A DNA stretch of 46,978 nt. Origin: Saccoglossus kowalevskii. Its lineage: Eukaryota; Hemichordata; Enteropneusta; Harrimaniidae. Numbering within the stretch: the stretch's first letter is position 1; each line of letters opens with the position of its first letter. Positions 12,401-23,639 of this stretch are shown one piece after another. Location: contig NW_003121915.1 of the NCBI RefSeq assembly GCF_000003605.2, forward strand, positions 219,042 through 266,019, given 5' to 3'. The position numbers and the translations under genes are program-made. The notes below the pieces were generated by a model. That model worked only from the letters and a program-made list of their open reading frames with translations, was not told where the DNA came from and searched no databases.

Positions 12401-13380
12401 GCAGCTTCTCGCTGTTTGGCCGACTGTTATGTGTTAGATTTGAGTAGCCAATCATACAACATCTTGTAAGTAGCTTCGCATTGACTGTAGACTCTCCATT
12501 TACAGTTTGCACACCCACGTCAATGCTTATAATTCTCGGATAAACATCAGCTTTTTGCCATTTTTAAATTGATAAATTTGCTTTTAATCTGGTTTCAAAA
12601 ATCGATCTCCTCGTTTGCCGAGTCGTATTGATTATATTTAATCTCACGTTCGTCGTTTCCTAGACAATTACCGCTTCGTACTCTTATGATGTATCGCACT
12701 AATTCAACCAATTTAGAAAATATTAATAAGCTTTTTTAAAAAAAAAATCTTTTGGAAGGTTTACTATAAACTAGTGCAATGTAATTAATTGATTTATATT
12801 AGGTCTTCTTTACTAACACTGAAACTAATAAATAAATGTGCTGTAAAGAAAATTGTGCACGTCGTCATAGTTGCGACACATGTTTAGGGGATTTTAGCAT
12901 AAGCAAACTTTGTTTTTTCATGTATAATATCTATTTTGCTGGAGCACATTTAAATGTATTCACAGTCGTATAGATGAAATAAGTCTCATACCAGATGTTA
13001 CAGTGAAAGAAGAATATGTACGTCTGAAATAATATAATTTTTTTTCATAGATATTCAGCATATTCAATATTTGTGGCCTATTTTCAGTATTCTTAGTAGT
13101 GTTCGATGTCTATTTTTTATCCTTGTGAATCGCAATTTCGCCTTACTTCTTAACAATGACAATATGTATCAATGATACGGCAGATCGGTATTTTGTCTTC
13201 AAAACTGTTGTGTGTTGTGTTTATGTTTTATGTCGCGTGAACGCTTGGAAAGATGTTATAATAATATTACGCGTACCGTTAAAGTATGAATGAAATGACG
13301 AGAATGCGGAACTAGCTTAAGTATAATCTGTTTGCATATTTTAAATCCACTTGTTTTTTGCAGATGTTTCTTTGTTATTT
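9491..13380. other. Intergenic, no gene recognised; includes scaffold gap
   Basis: AT-rich sequence between CRYZ and the first VWD-domain gene. Short open frames here lack splice context or family resemblance. It contains a 50-N gap at 11974-12023 whose flanks are not duplicated. Confidence 0.6.
11974..12023. other. Assembly gap, 50 N
   Basis: Exactly 50 N, probably a fixed-size placeholder; the true missing length is unknown. Confidence 0.99.
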
Positions 13381-13390
13381 TGCAAACGAC

Positions 13391-13407
13391 GAATGCAATA
13401 TAATGAG
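13391..13407 (+). promoter_or_regulatory. Candidate core promoter block, VWD gene 1
   Basis: gaatgcaatataatgag lies 152 bp before the chosen ATG. A near-identical block (gagtgcaatataacgag) lies 105 bp before the ATG of the paralog. The block carries a TATA-like AATATAA. It is followed in both genes by a 'cac(t/c)ctttc(a/g)aaa(a/g)tac' phrase. In gene 1 the phrase 'aataccgtgtgtcga' is duplicated in tandem (13439 and 13468), which explains much of the extra spacing. Confidence 0.35.
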
Positions 13408-13542
13408 GACTATACTGTTAGTTTTTTCACTCTTTCAAAATACCGTGTGTCGAGCACTCATTCGGAATACCGTGTGTCGATTACTTTTTCGAGCGTAGTT
13501 CACTTAATAGATCGGTGGCTGTACGATTTATTTCCAATTAAG

Positions 13543-16036
13543 ATGTGGTTCCGTTGCTGTTTTGTGCTGCTTGTATTTGCGCTAATGATTTGTATGGCGA
13601 CTGTTCCCGTTAAGGTAAGTATACACTTGAAAGTCCAGTTTGAAAGTAAGTATAACTTGAAAGTCCCGTCTGAAACAGTGCGTACAATTAGTAAATACCT
13701 ACTTTACATACACAATGTGTGTTAGAATCATTGCGAGAAAGTGTGGCTATATGAACCCATATAGATATGAGTTTTAGTCAGAGTATAATTTACAAGGAAT
13801 TGTTAAGGCAACGAGTGGCCCGTGATTAAACATGCTTGTTGCATGTATTTATCCGGATCGTGTTTTCAGAACTGATCATCGACCCACTGCTAATCTGCGC
13901 AAAAGAAGAGACATAAACAACCACGATGGGTTTTGTGAAACGAACCACCAACACTTAAGAAATACTATAAAGAACTTTGGTTAACCACTGTAAAATGAGT
14001 AATTTTTACTGGGTTTATTTTTTGCTGATTTACCATTTCAGGCATATTCAGTGGGTTTTAATGATTATGTATTCTATATTAAATTTTACATATTCACTGG
14101 GTTTTAATTTAGCGCATTTTCCAGTCAGCGAAATAAACAAAATTAAAACACAGCGAATAATTAATCCTTTTACAGTATGTTATACAACGAATTTGAACGT
14201 TAAAGTTCAACAAAGTTTTGCTAATTGTAAATGATTTATGTAAAATTGTAACCATATATTCACCCAACTCAAAACCAGTCTTTATTGAGTTTGTATCATA
14301 CTTACAGACGGCACCGTCAACTGAAATTGCGGAGAATGGGGCCCACCATGTAGCAAAACGGACAGGTCAGCTAGTCATTTTACCATTATCCTCCACATTG
14401 AATGTGTTGTTTTATACTTATTAATAATAGGCGTCCTGCTCGGTAAACTGGATTTGAGTTATTCGTTATATTGAAAGTCAACTATAGCTTAAACTGTTTC
14501 CAATACAACATGTTTTGGTCACATCGAATTTGTTGTTTATTGTGTTCAATATGAATGTCTAATGACTGATTTGTCCCCATACTATATTATCATCTGTAGG
14601 AGACACTTATAACTGTAAAATCGAATGGATAGAATGCACTAAAATACGCATTGCAATACAGATTATAATATACATTACGTCTGCCAACGATGAACCATTG
14701 ACACATGACCTTGTTACACCGTACACTATCGACGACGAGAGTGATAACACAGTTCTATGGAGCGGAGATATGGTATTGCCTGCTGGCGAGATGTCTGCCA
14801 GTACCCCCATCATCGATCTGACGAGCACAATCAGCACTGTGTTTGGACTTGACTTTATTGACCCATTTCTTCACAAAGCAATCCACGAAATTCTTGGGAA
14901 ATGTAAGTCAGTATACTATAAAAGTGTAGAAATAAATAAGCTTTCGATTAATCTTAATTTGAATTTATTTTGTATCCCCAATGTACATTCTGTGATGTTT
15001 AAAAGGCGCTGAATGTTCGTTACATCAAGTCTCCCATTTGCATTCTTTGAATGTACTTTTTAATTTATCTATAAATGTTGTTTAGGTGGCCATGGCACCG
15101 GCGATCCACATATGATGACATTTGATGGACGTAAATTTACCTTCAATGGTCACTGCTCCTATGTGCTATCAGAGGAGTGTGGCAATATCGACCCGTCTTT
15201 TCAAGTCACAGCCGATTTCCGAGGTAAAAATCCTAATACACCATATGAGCCACCGACGAGAATGGTAGCATTTAATATAACTAACTATGGAAAGCAATTG
15301 GTTCGTATAAATGAAGACAATTCCGTATTGGTGAGTTTTGATATTCGGATAAGCTTTCCCTTCATACTACTTCTACGTGTTTCTTAAACATTCTACTGTT
15401 ACAGTAACACCGCTGCTGTTGTTTTGTATTGAACATGAGGAATATACTATATGGATGTCACACACCGTTTGATACATTGATATATTACAATTATCCCTTG
15501 AAATTGTCATTAACATAATAACACAAAGCGCTAAGATCGATAAGTAGTTTTTTTAATAGTTTACACACCTGAAGCGTAAATGTAAACGATAGTAATTCTC
15601 TTCATAGATTAAGGGAAAAGCTTTGACTACTCATAGCGGTCGTATTGGTGACAATGAAGGATTTGTATCGCGTAGTGGTAGTAACGTTACAATATACTTG
15701 ACCCAACCTTCCGTATCACTGAATTGGAACAGAGCTATACACGGTATAACTATTGGCTTGGATGATGCCGACTTGTTTGGCAACGTATGTGGTCTGCTCG
15801 GAAATGCGGATGGCGATCCACATAACGATTTTGTCATGCCAGACGGATTCAGAACATCCGATGTTGATATGTTTGGTAATAGCTGGGAAGTCAAAGGAAG
15901 GTAAGCATAACACCTCTTATTCATAATGTGACATCTATTGGACTATCAGTGAACCATATGAAAAACTAGTTCAATCTCAGAGCGCCTGAAGCAATGTACT
16001 AATATTATTGTCCTTTTATTTTTTAGCTGTCCATAG
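13543..16036 (+). CDS. Secreted single-VWD-domain protein, paralog 1 (326 aa, 6 coding exons)
   Basis: Exons 13543-13614, 14308-14365, 14600-14902, 15086-15330, 15608-15900, 16027-16036; GT/AG borders, all phases join, total 981 nt. Signal peptide residues 1-24 (CCFVLLVFALMICMA core); short propeptide ending KR at 41-42. Residues 44-144 form a domain I do not recognise, with C-x6-C (49-56) and then alternating hydrophobic beta-like stretches and a VLWSG motif. Residues 145-326 are one von Willebrand D domain: CGHGTGDPHMMTFDG, FNGHCSYV, two N-glycosylation sequons (NIT 208, NVT 252), VCGLLGNADGDPHNDF (286-301), FGNSW, and the tail SCP. The usual second Cys of CGLCGN is Leu here, as in GLLG-type VWD domains. 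No C8 or TIL module follows. A secreted, processed protein is inferred; the function is unknown. An in-frame ATG at 13351 exists, but the paralog and signal peptide support 13543. Confidence 0.88.
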
Positions 16037-16392
16037 AACAAATATGTCATGAATCAACCATTATGGAACCAAACCTTGGATATACAATTACAGATATTTA
16101 GATTTCTAGATGGTGTTAATTTAACTTTCTTTGATATATAACGACACATACCCACCGACGAATGCAATTATTACGTAGTGGGCTTTACTGTTGTTATTGT
16201 TATTGTTTTCTTCATTTAATCTCAACCATTTACGTTATAGTTTTCGATAGAACTTAAAGACATATACACTATTATGGTTATACATTGCTATACGTATATG
16301 GTGCAAATATTTCATGTGACACAACATTTCAATCCAAGGGTACTTCACAGATAATTTATAGTGATTACATAACTCGGGAGTCAAGGATAAGA

Positions 16393-16398
16393 AATAAA
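16393..16398 (+). promoter_or_regulatory. Possible poly(A) signal of VWD gene 1
   Basis: AATAAA about 360 bp after the stop at 16036. About 40 bp just after the stop (phrase 'ttatggaacca') is conserved after the stop of the paralog, showing that the 3' UTR was duplicated too. The signal itself is a weak call. Confidence 0.3.
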
Positions 16399-16399
16399 T

Positions 16400-17616
16400 A
16401 ATTGATTACTTTCTACTGCAACTCAAATCTTAACTGTTTAACACACGAACAAGTATTTTGACATAATCTGTAATTTATCTGTAACTTATTACTAACTTCG
16501 GGTTTAATATGTCTACATTTTTGTTTCAAATCTTAGTACTGAATTAACTACTTCTGTTTATGTAATTAATATTACGTATATGTTTATTTAATATTAAATT
16601 TAACTTGCTGGTATACGTGAAATTTGCATTTTTTGTTCGCATTAGGTAACATGCTAAAATAGGTTTTCTTTTTATGATTTGTGTTCCCATTTTTTTAACT
16701 ATTTTCTTTGTCAGATTTACGAGGCTGACGTTGCACTGTCATAAAGACAGACTGAACGCAACCGAACGTAGGTTGTGTGCATACTCAGATGGGATTCGTC
16801 GGGACTACTTCATTTGCATAACCAACAATGTCCACGTTATTTAAATCAAATGGGACTTCAATTTCCAATTTGTGGCGCTTCTTCGTAGATCATAAAAAGT
16901 AATAACGATTATTGAATCAGTTCGTCCTATGGATGTTAAAAAAGGTTAAAACATAAAACTAAATGGGTTGGTAAATAATTACGAACTCTTGGTGTGTCCG
17001 AATTTGTCACAATCACAACATTTCACGATTGAAAAATAAAGTACTCCCGACTGGATAGCATGATATTACGTAGTAAATGTGATTGTTTTGTAGCGGCCGT
17101 ATCCGTCCGAGCCGCAGGTAGAGAAGGATACTATTAAATGTGGATTCGCAACTGTGGAATTACGGGGGGATTATACATATCATACTCGTAGGCACAGTTT
17201 GTGAAGCGTAAAGAAATTTCTAGGAGGATTGTTTTGCCTGTTATCGAAGAAATGATGGGACTACTTGACTAACGCAAAATCTTGTTAAGCACTATTTACT
17301 GAACGCACAGTCAAACGCCACTGTATAACTTCGCCAATATTCCTTTGATTTCGATTCGTGCCAAGTTTTCTGTTTAGTACTACGTTACGAATATCATAAC
17401 TTGCGACATGTGCTATTAAGACTGAGTGGTTGAGTATCTGTGTTCTAGTCTGATTTACACTGGAAATGATTTATAAGTGTTCATACATATAATCGGGCAA
17501 ATATGCATAATTTATAAGACAGTTTATTCGGTATTTTAACCAAAATAAAAAAAAGCAAACATTTATTTTAAACAAGTTATTACATGGAAAGAAAACAATA
17601 TCAGCTGTAAGATAAT
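16400..17616. other. Intergenic, nothing recognised
   Basis: AT-rich sequence after VWD gene 1. No open frame with splice sites or family resemblance, and no paired repeats noticed. Confidence 0.5.
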
Positions 17617-18300
17617 TTAATCTGTGAGATCAACTACAGAACAATATTTCACACCATCAGCCCCAATATCCAGGCAAATATCGCCCGCTTTTAAACTTCT
17701 TAAACCGGGGTGAATTATCAAATATAAGTTGACCCCTGAATATAGATTATTCCCGGTCTCATTCATGAATTTAAACTGAAAAAAATTATTGTACATATCA
17801 GTAAAGGCCTGAGTAAATTTTAAATTACTATTACCAGTGAAAATTGCTATCGTATTTTTTGGTATATTCTATGGAGTGGTTCCCGTCGTGAAATACGCAA
17901 TTAGCGCTAATTCTGGCTCGTTCAGCAACGAAATGGGGTGAAAATATAATTTTATAGTAATAATGTACCAGTCATTGGCAACCCCAGCACAAGTCGTGTA
18001 AAATACACAACTGCCACATAATCCCTGCTTCCACGAGAAGACTGAAAACACATACATCCCCGATTTCTATATTGATACATATACAACCTGTATTGTTAAC
18101 TATATTACATGTCAAATGCCAGGAAATCCCGTTTTAGTTATTTGGAAACGGAGTACGACGACAAAGTACTCATCAGACAGTACGCGTCGCGTCGATCTCC
18201 GCTGCGCGTCGGTCAATACTCTTGCTGTGCTGTCTTCGTGCATACATTGAGGTATCTTCGTAATAACCTCATACTTCTCATAATTTAAACACAAGCTCAT
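17617..18300 (-). CDS. Possible minus-strand gene fragment, unrecognised (two to three exon-like ORFs)
   Basis: Reading the minus strand, an exon-like segment starts at 18041 after a good acceptor (gtgttttcag). It runs to a TAG at 17869 and encodes LCGSCVFYTTCAGVANDWY followed by beta-like hydrophobic sequence. A second segment starts at 17775 after tttttttcag and ends at TAA 17617; it includes NNLYSGVNLYLIIHPG and two cysteines. A further open stretch (18300-18112) with CpG-rich codons lies upstream. The paired cysteines followed by an L-[WY]-S-G motif faintly recall the unrecognised N-terminal domain of the two VWD genes (VLWSGDMVLPAG and VLWSGELTLHAG). The frames do not join cleanly: an in-frame TAG comes before the only donor I see (GTAATA at 17834). 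It may be a broken third relative on the opposite strand, or chance. Confidence 0.25.
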
Positions 18301-19567
18301 ATGGGACGACCAAAATGAGAACCGTTACAGTGACTGCCCTGAAATAGTCAGACAGTTGGTCTGAAATAAACAACTAATGAAACCATTGCGACTCACAAAA
18401 ACATTTGTACCTTGCTGTTACAGTATACGGGAGATGGCGTCATTATATTTAAAATGGAACCTGGTATTCTGTGCTGCTAAAGTTCACAGTACTGCATATA
18501 AACGCTTACCAATTATCCGGTATTGTAGGCCTTTTAATGTGTCATTATCCCGATACAATGTTTTTGTATTAATTTTTTGGGGCTCGGAACAACCTCCTAA
18601 AGTGTACCGCTTACCATCATTCAGTGTCGCCAGCCGTATCGGGTGTGCATATTATGTTTAACGTGTAAAAATTCTTTCTATAATTACATTTATCTTATTC
18701 ACGTAAGGTTAATTGTTTAAGGGGATGTATATATACTTGATATATATATAATTTGAGCAGCCTTTTTGGCATTTTTATGTGACATATGTGACCTAACATA
18801 TATACACTTTATTCACTGATAGATCTAACAGAAGGAAGAGTTATAAAAAGGGTTCGTGAAAATATTAATACTGTCAATCAGGGATTAGCTATTATTGCAA
18901 TATAAGTTGTTTACACTTTTGTTCACGATATCGTACTGTGAATGTATAAAACGAGTTTAGAACACATTTTTGTAATATAGAAGAAGTCTTTTATAATTTA
19001 GTTTATTAGGATTTAAAAATGATAATACATGAATCACTGAGTAAAACTCGAATGTTTGATTGTCGGGGGTATTTTGAGTAGCTAGTCCAGTTATCTGTTA
19101 ACCTATCTCTCTTTGGTAATGTCCTTAAAAATAATTACAATAATATTGTATTAGCAAACAAACATGATCTTTGTACACTTTCAGGTATGCCAAGCTATGG
19201 CAACACCACTGTCTGACAGAATTTTAGTTCAAAAAGGCACATAGACAAATCTTATGTTTTATTTGCAACTAAAATAATATGTTGGAAATACTTTAACTAT
19301 CATTGGTTAGATTAAATTCAAAGACAATGAGGTAAAGTGGAGCAATATCGATTTCCCTATCACAGAGCGTGCACACAGATTCACAGAGGTATTTTTCAGG
19401 CGTCTGTAAAAGTTCGTAAACATTGCAGAACATTGTTTGAAAACATTAGCAGTTGTTTTGTAGAGAAATGTAGTCTTGTGTGTAATATTATAATAAGTAA
19501 GATGTGACGTGAAAGAAAAGTACGTTATCTGTTTCGCAGAACATGGAATGGAAGACAAAAAAAAAAC
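18301..19567. other. Intergenic, nothing recognised
   Basis: No supported gene. A 94-codon open frame at 18377-18661 has no signal, domain or splice context, and I do not regard it as coding. Confidence 0.5.
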
Positions 19568-20030
19568 CGTAGAGTGGAATTGCCGAAAACTTCGGAAACA
19601 TGGAAACCTCGGAAAGTATGGAAACCTCGGGAGCATGAAAAGTTATAGGATCTAATTCAAATTCAATCAATTCAAAACATTTAAATCATTGAAAGATTCA
19701 AGACCTTTCTACAAACGAAATTGAGAAAATACGGGATACTCGCTTGACTCGTTAGCAAAGGTCATGTGGTCAGGTGATAAAATCAGCCAATCAGCGGATG
19801 ATAAAATATCGTCAGCGGCCATTTTGACTTTCTATGGCATTTGACGCCCCCAAGAGGCTGGATTTTGCGCTTGTTTGAGGGCAATATATTACATTGCAAT
19901 CATGAACGACATTGGAGGAAAGGGTTAGGGTTAACCCTTGCACTAACCCTAACCCCTAACTTATTTTTTTTTTAATTTTGGTTACTGCCAATTTCAACTT
20001 TTCCGAGGTTTCCTGCAATTCCACTCTACG
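19568..20030. mobile_element. Inverted-repeat (MITE-like) element, ~463 bp
   Basis: CGTAGAGTGGAATTGC at 19568-19583 is repeated in inverse orientation at the right end (GCAATTCCACTCTACG, 20015-20030). Similarity extends inward through 'gaaac(c/t)tcgga'. The interior has no transposase frame but carries a telomere-like palindrome. No clear target-site duplication; both ends border A-rich sequence. Confidence 0.55.
19920..19960. repeat. Telomere-like palindrome (TTAGGG / CCCTAA)
   Basis: Contains gggttagggttaaccc immediately followed by 'ttgcactaaccctaacccctaac', so TTAGGG-type units face CCCTAA-type units head to head within about 40 bp. It sits inside the 463-bp inverted-repeat element. Confidence 0.8.
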
Positions 20031-20439
20031 CAAAAAACACACAATCAAGGGGGACATGATTGTTGTTCTGGTATTATTGCAGCTGAACGAATTCCAGAAC
20101 AAGGATCTAAATATATTGCAGAAAAACCTCACTGATTTTATGATGCTACGTGTTGTGTCACATGTCATTTCCGCTGTTGATGTGTATTATCACCAAGCCT
20201 ACCTACGGTTTGCTATCATTCAGCTATCAGCATTGCGCAAATTCAATCAAAGATATACATTCCAAAAAGAAACACACTACTTTATTATAAACAAAAATCA
20301 TTCGTGACATGCATTTCTTTTGAGTGAGCTTCTCAAATTTGTGGTGCATATGTGTTAGGGTTTTTTTCTGGAAAAATCATTCAACAATAATTCAAAAAAC
20401 CCTGACATAAGAAGACTTATAGATGAGTTTAGTTTCCAT

Positions 20440-21111
20440 TAGCATTATAATTCATGCAGCTGACAACAATCCTTGTAAATATGCCAAAGTTACTCTTCAT
20501 GGCTGTTGTCTAATTGGTGAAGATCTTGCAAAAGTCTTTGGTCGGATGGTCAGACACAAAGTTGAATCACAGAAAGATGGAGCAAACATTAGCCATGTTT
20601 AAGTAAAGAGATATACAGCCGCTTGGACCTGGGGCCTCTTCCAGATACGTGCGATGTGATATTTTACACGCTCAAGATGATGAGTTAACAACTCACTGCA
20701 CTAATCATACTGTATTTGAGCTCCTGAAAGATGCACATAGCATACTATTGCAGAATGCTCAGAGTTATCACTACAATTTGAGTCTGATCTTAAAATGCAA
20801 GTGTGGGATGTTCTTGGGTACACTTTAAGAAATCGATGTGGGCCATCGAAATAGCCAAAAAAAATAAGTTGCTTAAAAAATCAAGACATGGGAAATCACG
20901 AGGTTCTTCAATTACATCGAATATGGACTGCATTTCAGATTTAAATACAACAAAGTGTGTTTTGAAATACCAACCCGCGACCAATGAGACTCATGATTAT
21001 CCTTTGTGTAAGGTGTACATTGATCTTCTGGAAATGATCTGCTGGGAACTTGGCATTTCTCATATCTTTGTTCATGTGGATGGAATAGTTTATACAAGCC
21101 TGCAAACTTAA
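20440..21111 (+). pseudogene. Relic of a transposon-type protein (broken frame)
   Basis: Protein-like sequence is spread over several frames. 20452-20601 encodes NPCKYAKVTLHGCC and GEDLAKVFGRMVRHK and ends at TAA. 20803-21111 encodes a lysine-rich stretch, KCVLKYQPATNETHDYPLCK (positions 45-64 of that frame), DLLEMICWELGISHIFVHVD and then a stop. The last part resembles a protein family I remember as repeated many times in marine invertebrate genomes and probably mobile-element encoded. That memory is imprecise and no domain name is claimed. Stops and frame changes mean it is not a working gene. Confidence 0.4.
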
Positions 21112-21930
21112 TTTGGAGACTCTAGTCTTGTACATACAAATCTTAGTAAATTTCATTAGTCACGTGACCTAAGAAGATTTCCACAAATATAATGTTTTGA
21201 ATTGTTTCGTCAACCTTCTATAATTTCACAATCCAGTGCGAAAACTAAGGTCGATTGTTGAGAAATACATCCTTTTCTATGTGTACTGCATGTATATTCG
21301 TTTCAAATGCTTTGTGTGTAAACGATTTAGCGATGTAAACAAATTGCTAATAACACCACCGTGTACTCTTTGGCTATGTCATTATTTCTATTGACGAAAT
21401 CCTTATAGTACAACTCATACCAAGGAACCGGTGTAGCCAAACTGGCGGCACACGATGGGGGAAGGCTGTACTGGAAATCTCGGCGTACAAAAATGCACAA
21501 ATTGTGCAACATTGAAAAAATATCAGTAATTTTACTCATTAAATGTATCTTTTTAGTTGTGTACCATACCATATTGTACATGTTTCAAAACATTACCAAG
21601 TTGTGTACAGTGGCACTAAACCTGACCGTGTAGATTCTGAAAGTAGTCCGGTACCATATCACACTGACTCAAGATTTGCTAAACAAATAATGAATTTGGA
21701 AAAAGTGTTGTTGGCTTCATATGATGTCATTAAACATCATTTAGAATGTTGTATAATGAATATATGCATCAGCCGCATTACCACCAGTGAATATTGTGAT
21801 TCCAAATGTGACTAAAAATAATACAATATGTGTAAAAGACGTCACCAAACATTTTTGCCAGTTCGCATATAGGTCAGTGATACATTCATTACCAAACATA
21901 TTACACGTTTATAGGCTTATTTTGACTGAA

Positions 21931-22037
21931 ATAAATGGTGAAAAACACAAACCCAGTCATCGCCATACACCATTTTCAAAGACGTTTGCATATCGTCACA
22001 CAGCTCACTAAAACCTACATTTACAGTAACAATAATT
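21931..22037 (+). repeat. 107-bp direct repeat, left copy
   Basis: Same length and about 94% identical to 22814-22920, with no indels (about six substitutions). Begins 'ataaatggtgaaaaacac' and ends 'cagtaacaataatt'. See the right copy. Confidence 0.85.
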
Positions 22038-22813
22038 CCTGTAGTCAGACGCCTTACAATAATACTGGTCATTTTCTGGTGAATAATGAGTAGTGTTCAT
22101 GATATAAAAAACGAATGAATTCTTATTCCAGTAATTTGTTTTTTAAATACTTAAAGTTATACAATACAAATAAATGAACCGCCTAGAAAAATATCGCGGT
22201 TACCTACCTTTTTATGGACCAATTAGTGCGCTATGTCAGCGCCCTCTATTGTGATTTGCTGAATGCATATATAACTGTAAAGCCATGTGTAAGCGCTCTG
22301 TGAGGTGGAATAATCAGCGCCCTCTAAAGTAAACTTTTAATGTGTTATTGTTTATACTGTTTGCAGTTATGGGTGGGCGCTGTGACATTTATAAGCCAAT
22401 ATTTATGATAGTGGCTGTTGTTTTGTTGTGGCTAAAATTGAATGCATTGAATATTAGTATATCCGTTCGACTGCTCAGAAATCTTGCAGAATTATATAGC
22501 TGTTGAAACACATTTTTACCTCGGGGCAGTGTTATCAGATGTTATTATGTTACAAAGCATGTATTCACTCAATGCGATAACAGTCCCGTAACAAACAATA
22601 ATTTGCTATTTTGCAAAAAAATCATTACGTTACATTACTCTTACAACATTACTTGTTGTTGACACAAATCTGACAAGGACGCCCCCAGATGTATTGGACA
22701 TTTTAGAATCAAATCGGATGTAGTAACTATTTTAAATTTAATTACACGTCGAGTGCCAAAAGATAAGCATGCATATTTGCTACATCACGTTTTTTGTACA
22801 ATGTATGGATGTA

Positions 22814-22920
22814 ATAAATGATGAAAAACACAAACCCTGTCATCACCATACACCATTTTCAAAGTAGTTTGCATATCGTCACACAGCTCACTAAGACCTA
22901 CATTTACAGTAACAATAATT
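22814..22920 (+). repeat. 107-bp direct repeat, right copy
   Basis: Same orientation as 21931-22037, offset 883 bp. The pair encloses 776 bp without a long frame. This could be the ends of a short terminal-direct-repeat element or a local segmental duplication. TG..CA ends and a target-site duplication are not evident. Confidence 0.85.
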
Positions 22921-23084
22921 GTTCAGGGGGAAATCAGATGAAAAGATGGAACATTGCTCATCACAAACCTGCTCTAATTCTTATGCTTCGAAGAATGTTG
23001 AATTTTTTCCTGTACATAATGCATCCTTGTGATCACATCTGCCAATTATGGTAATCAGGATACACTCACTAATGGCGTTGTCGC

Positions 23085-23276
23085 AGCTTTTGCAAGCGTG
23101 CTGCCACGGCGACATTTAACAATTGACTATTTGCATTTAAAACATATGTATATATNNNNNNNNNNNNNNNNNNNNNNNNNNNNNNNNNNNNNNNNNNNNN
23201 NNNNNAGCTTTTGCAAGCGTGCTGCCACGGCGACATTTAACAATTGACTATTTGCATTTAAAACATATGTATATAT
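23085..23276. other. Assembly gap (50 N, 23156-23205) flanked by an exact 71-bp duplication
   Basis: The 71 bp at 23085-23155 and 23206-23276 are identical (start agcttttgcaagcgtg, end catatgtatatat) and abut the gap on either side. The likely reading is that two overlapping contigs were joined without merging, so neither the gap nor the duplication is biological. Confidence 0.9.
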
Positions 23277-23353
23277 GTCTTGCTTAAGCTACAGTCCCTC
23301 AACAACGGGACTATTTTTTATTTTATATTAAACAATATTTTAGTTTTAGATTT

Positions 23354-23563
23354 TCACAGTTTTGGCGCGCCAGTGAAATTGCGAATTTGTATTTGTAATT
23401 CGTCTGTGTTGCTTGAGTGTAGTTCATCATTACTACTACAACTCCAACCAGGCGCGGTGAACGCTAGTTCGTTGTTCCCTATTGAAACTTTGTTTATGGA
23501 TTCACCCTTCAGTACGGCGTTCCACCCCGTTGCCACTGAAAAAGGACCAAACCACTTGTGTCT
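23354..23563 (-). other. Exon-like open frame, unrecognised
   Basis: On the minus strand, an acceptor-like 'gtcctttttcag' near 23541 is followed by an open frame with varied, protein-like composition (VATGWNAVLKGESINKV ... NFTGAPKL then stop). It has more G/C and CpG than its surroundings. No homology is recognised and no partner exon was found, so it may be spurious. Confidence 0.2.
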
Positions 23564-23639
23564 TCGTGTGTGCACACACTGCAATTATGTCTGTGTTGTT
23601 TTTCATAATATAAAGCTTTAAAAGGAGCGTTCGCCATAA

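Noticed and set aside
13351-13542. Upstream in-frame ATG that would extend VWD protein 1 by 64 residues
   Set aside because: The extension would bury the signal peptide and is poorly matched by the paralog. The shared block there looks like promoter/5' UTR.
18377-18661. 94-codon open frame
   Set aside because: No domain, signal or conserved feature; expected by chance in this length of sequence.
23029-23247. Open frame running across the second N gap
   Set aside because: It is held open by N and by the duplicated contig ends; an artefact.
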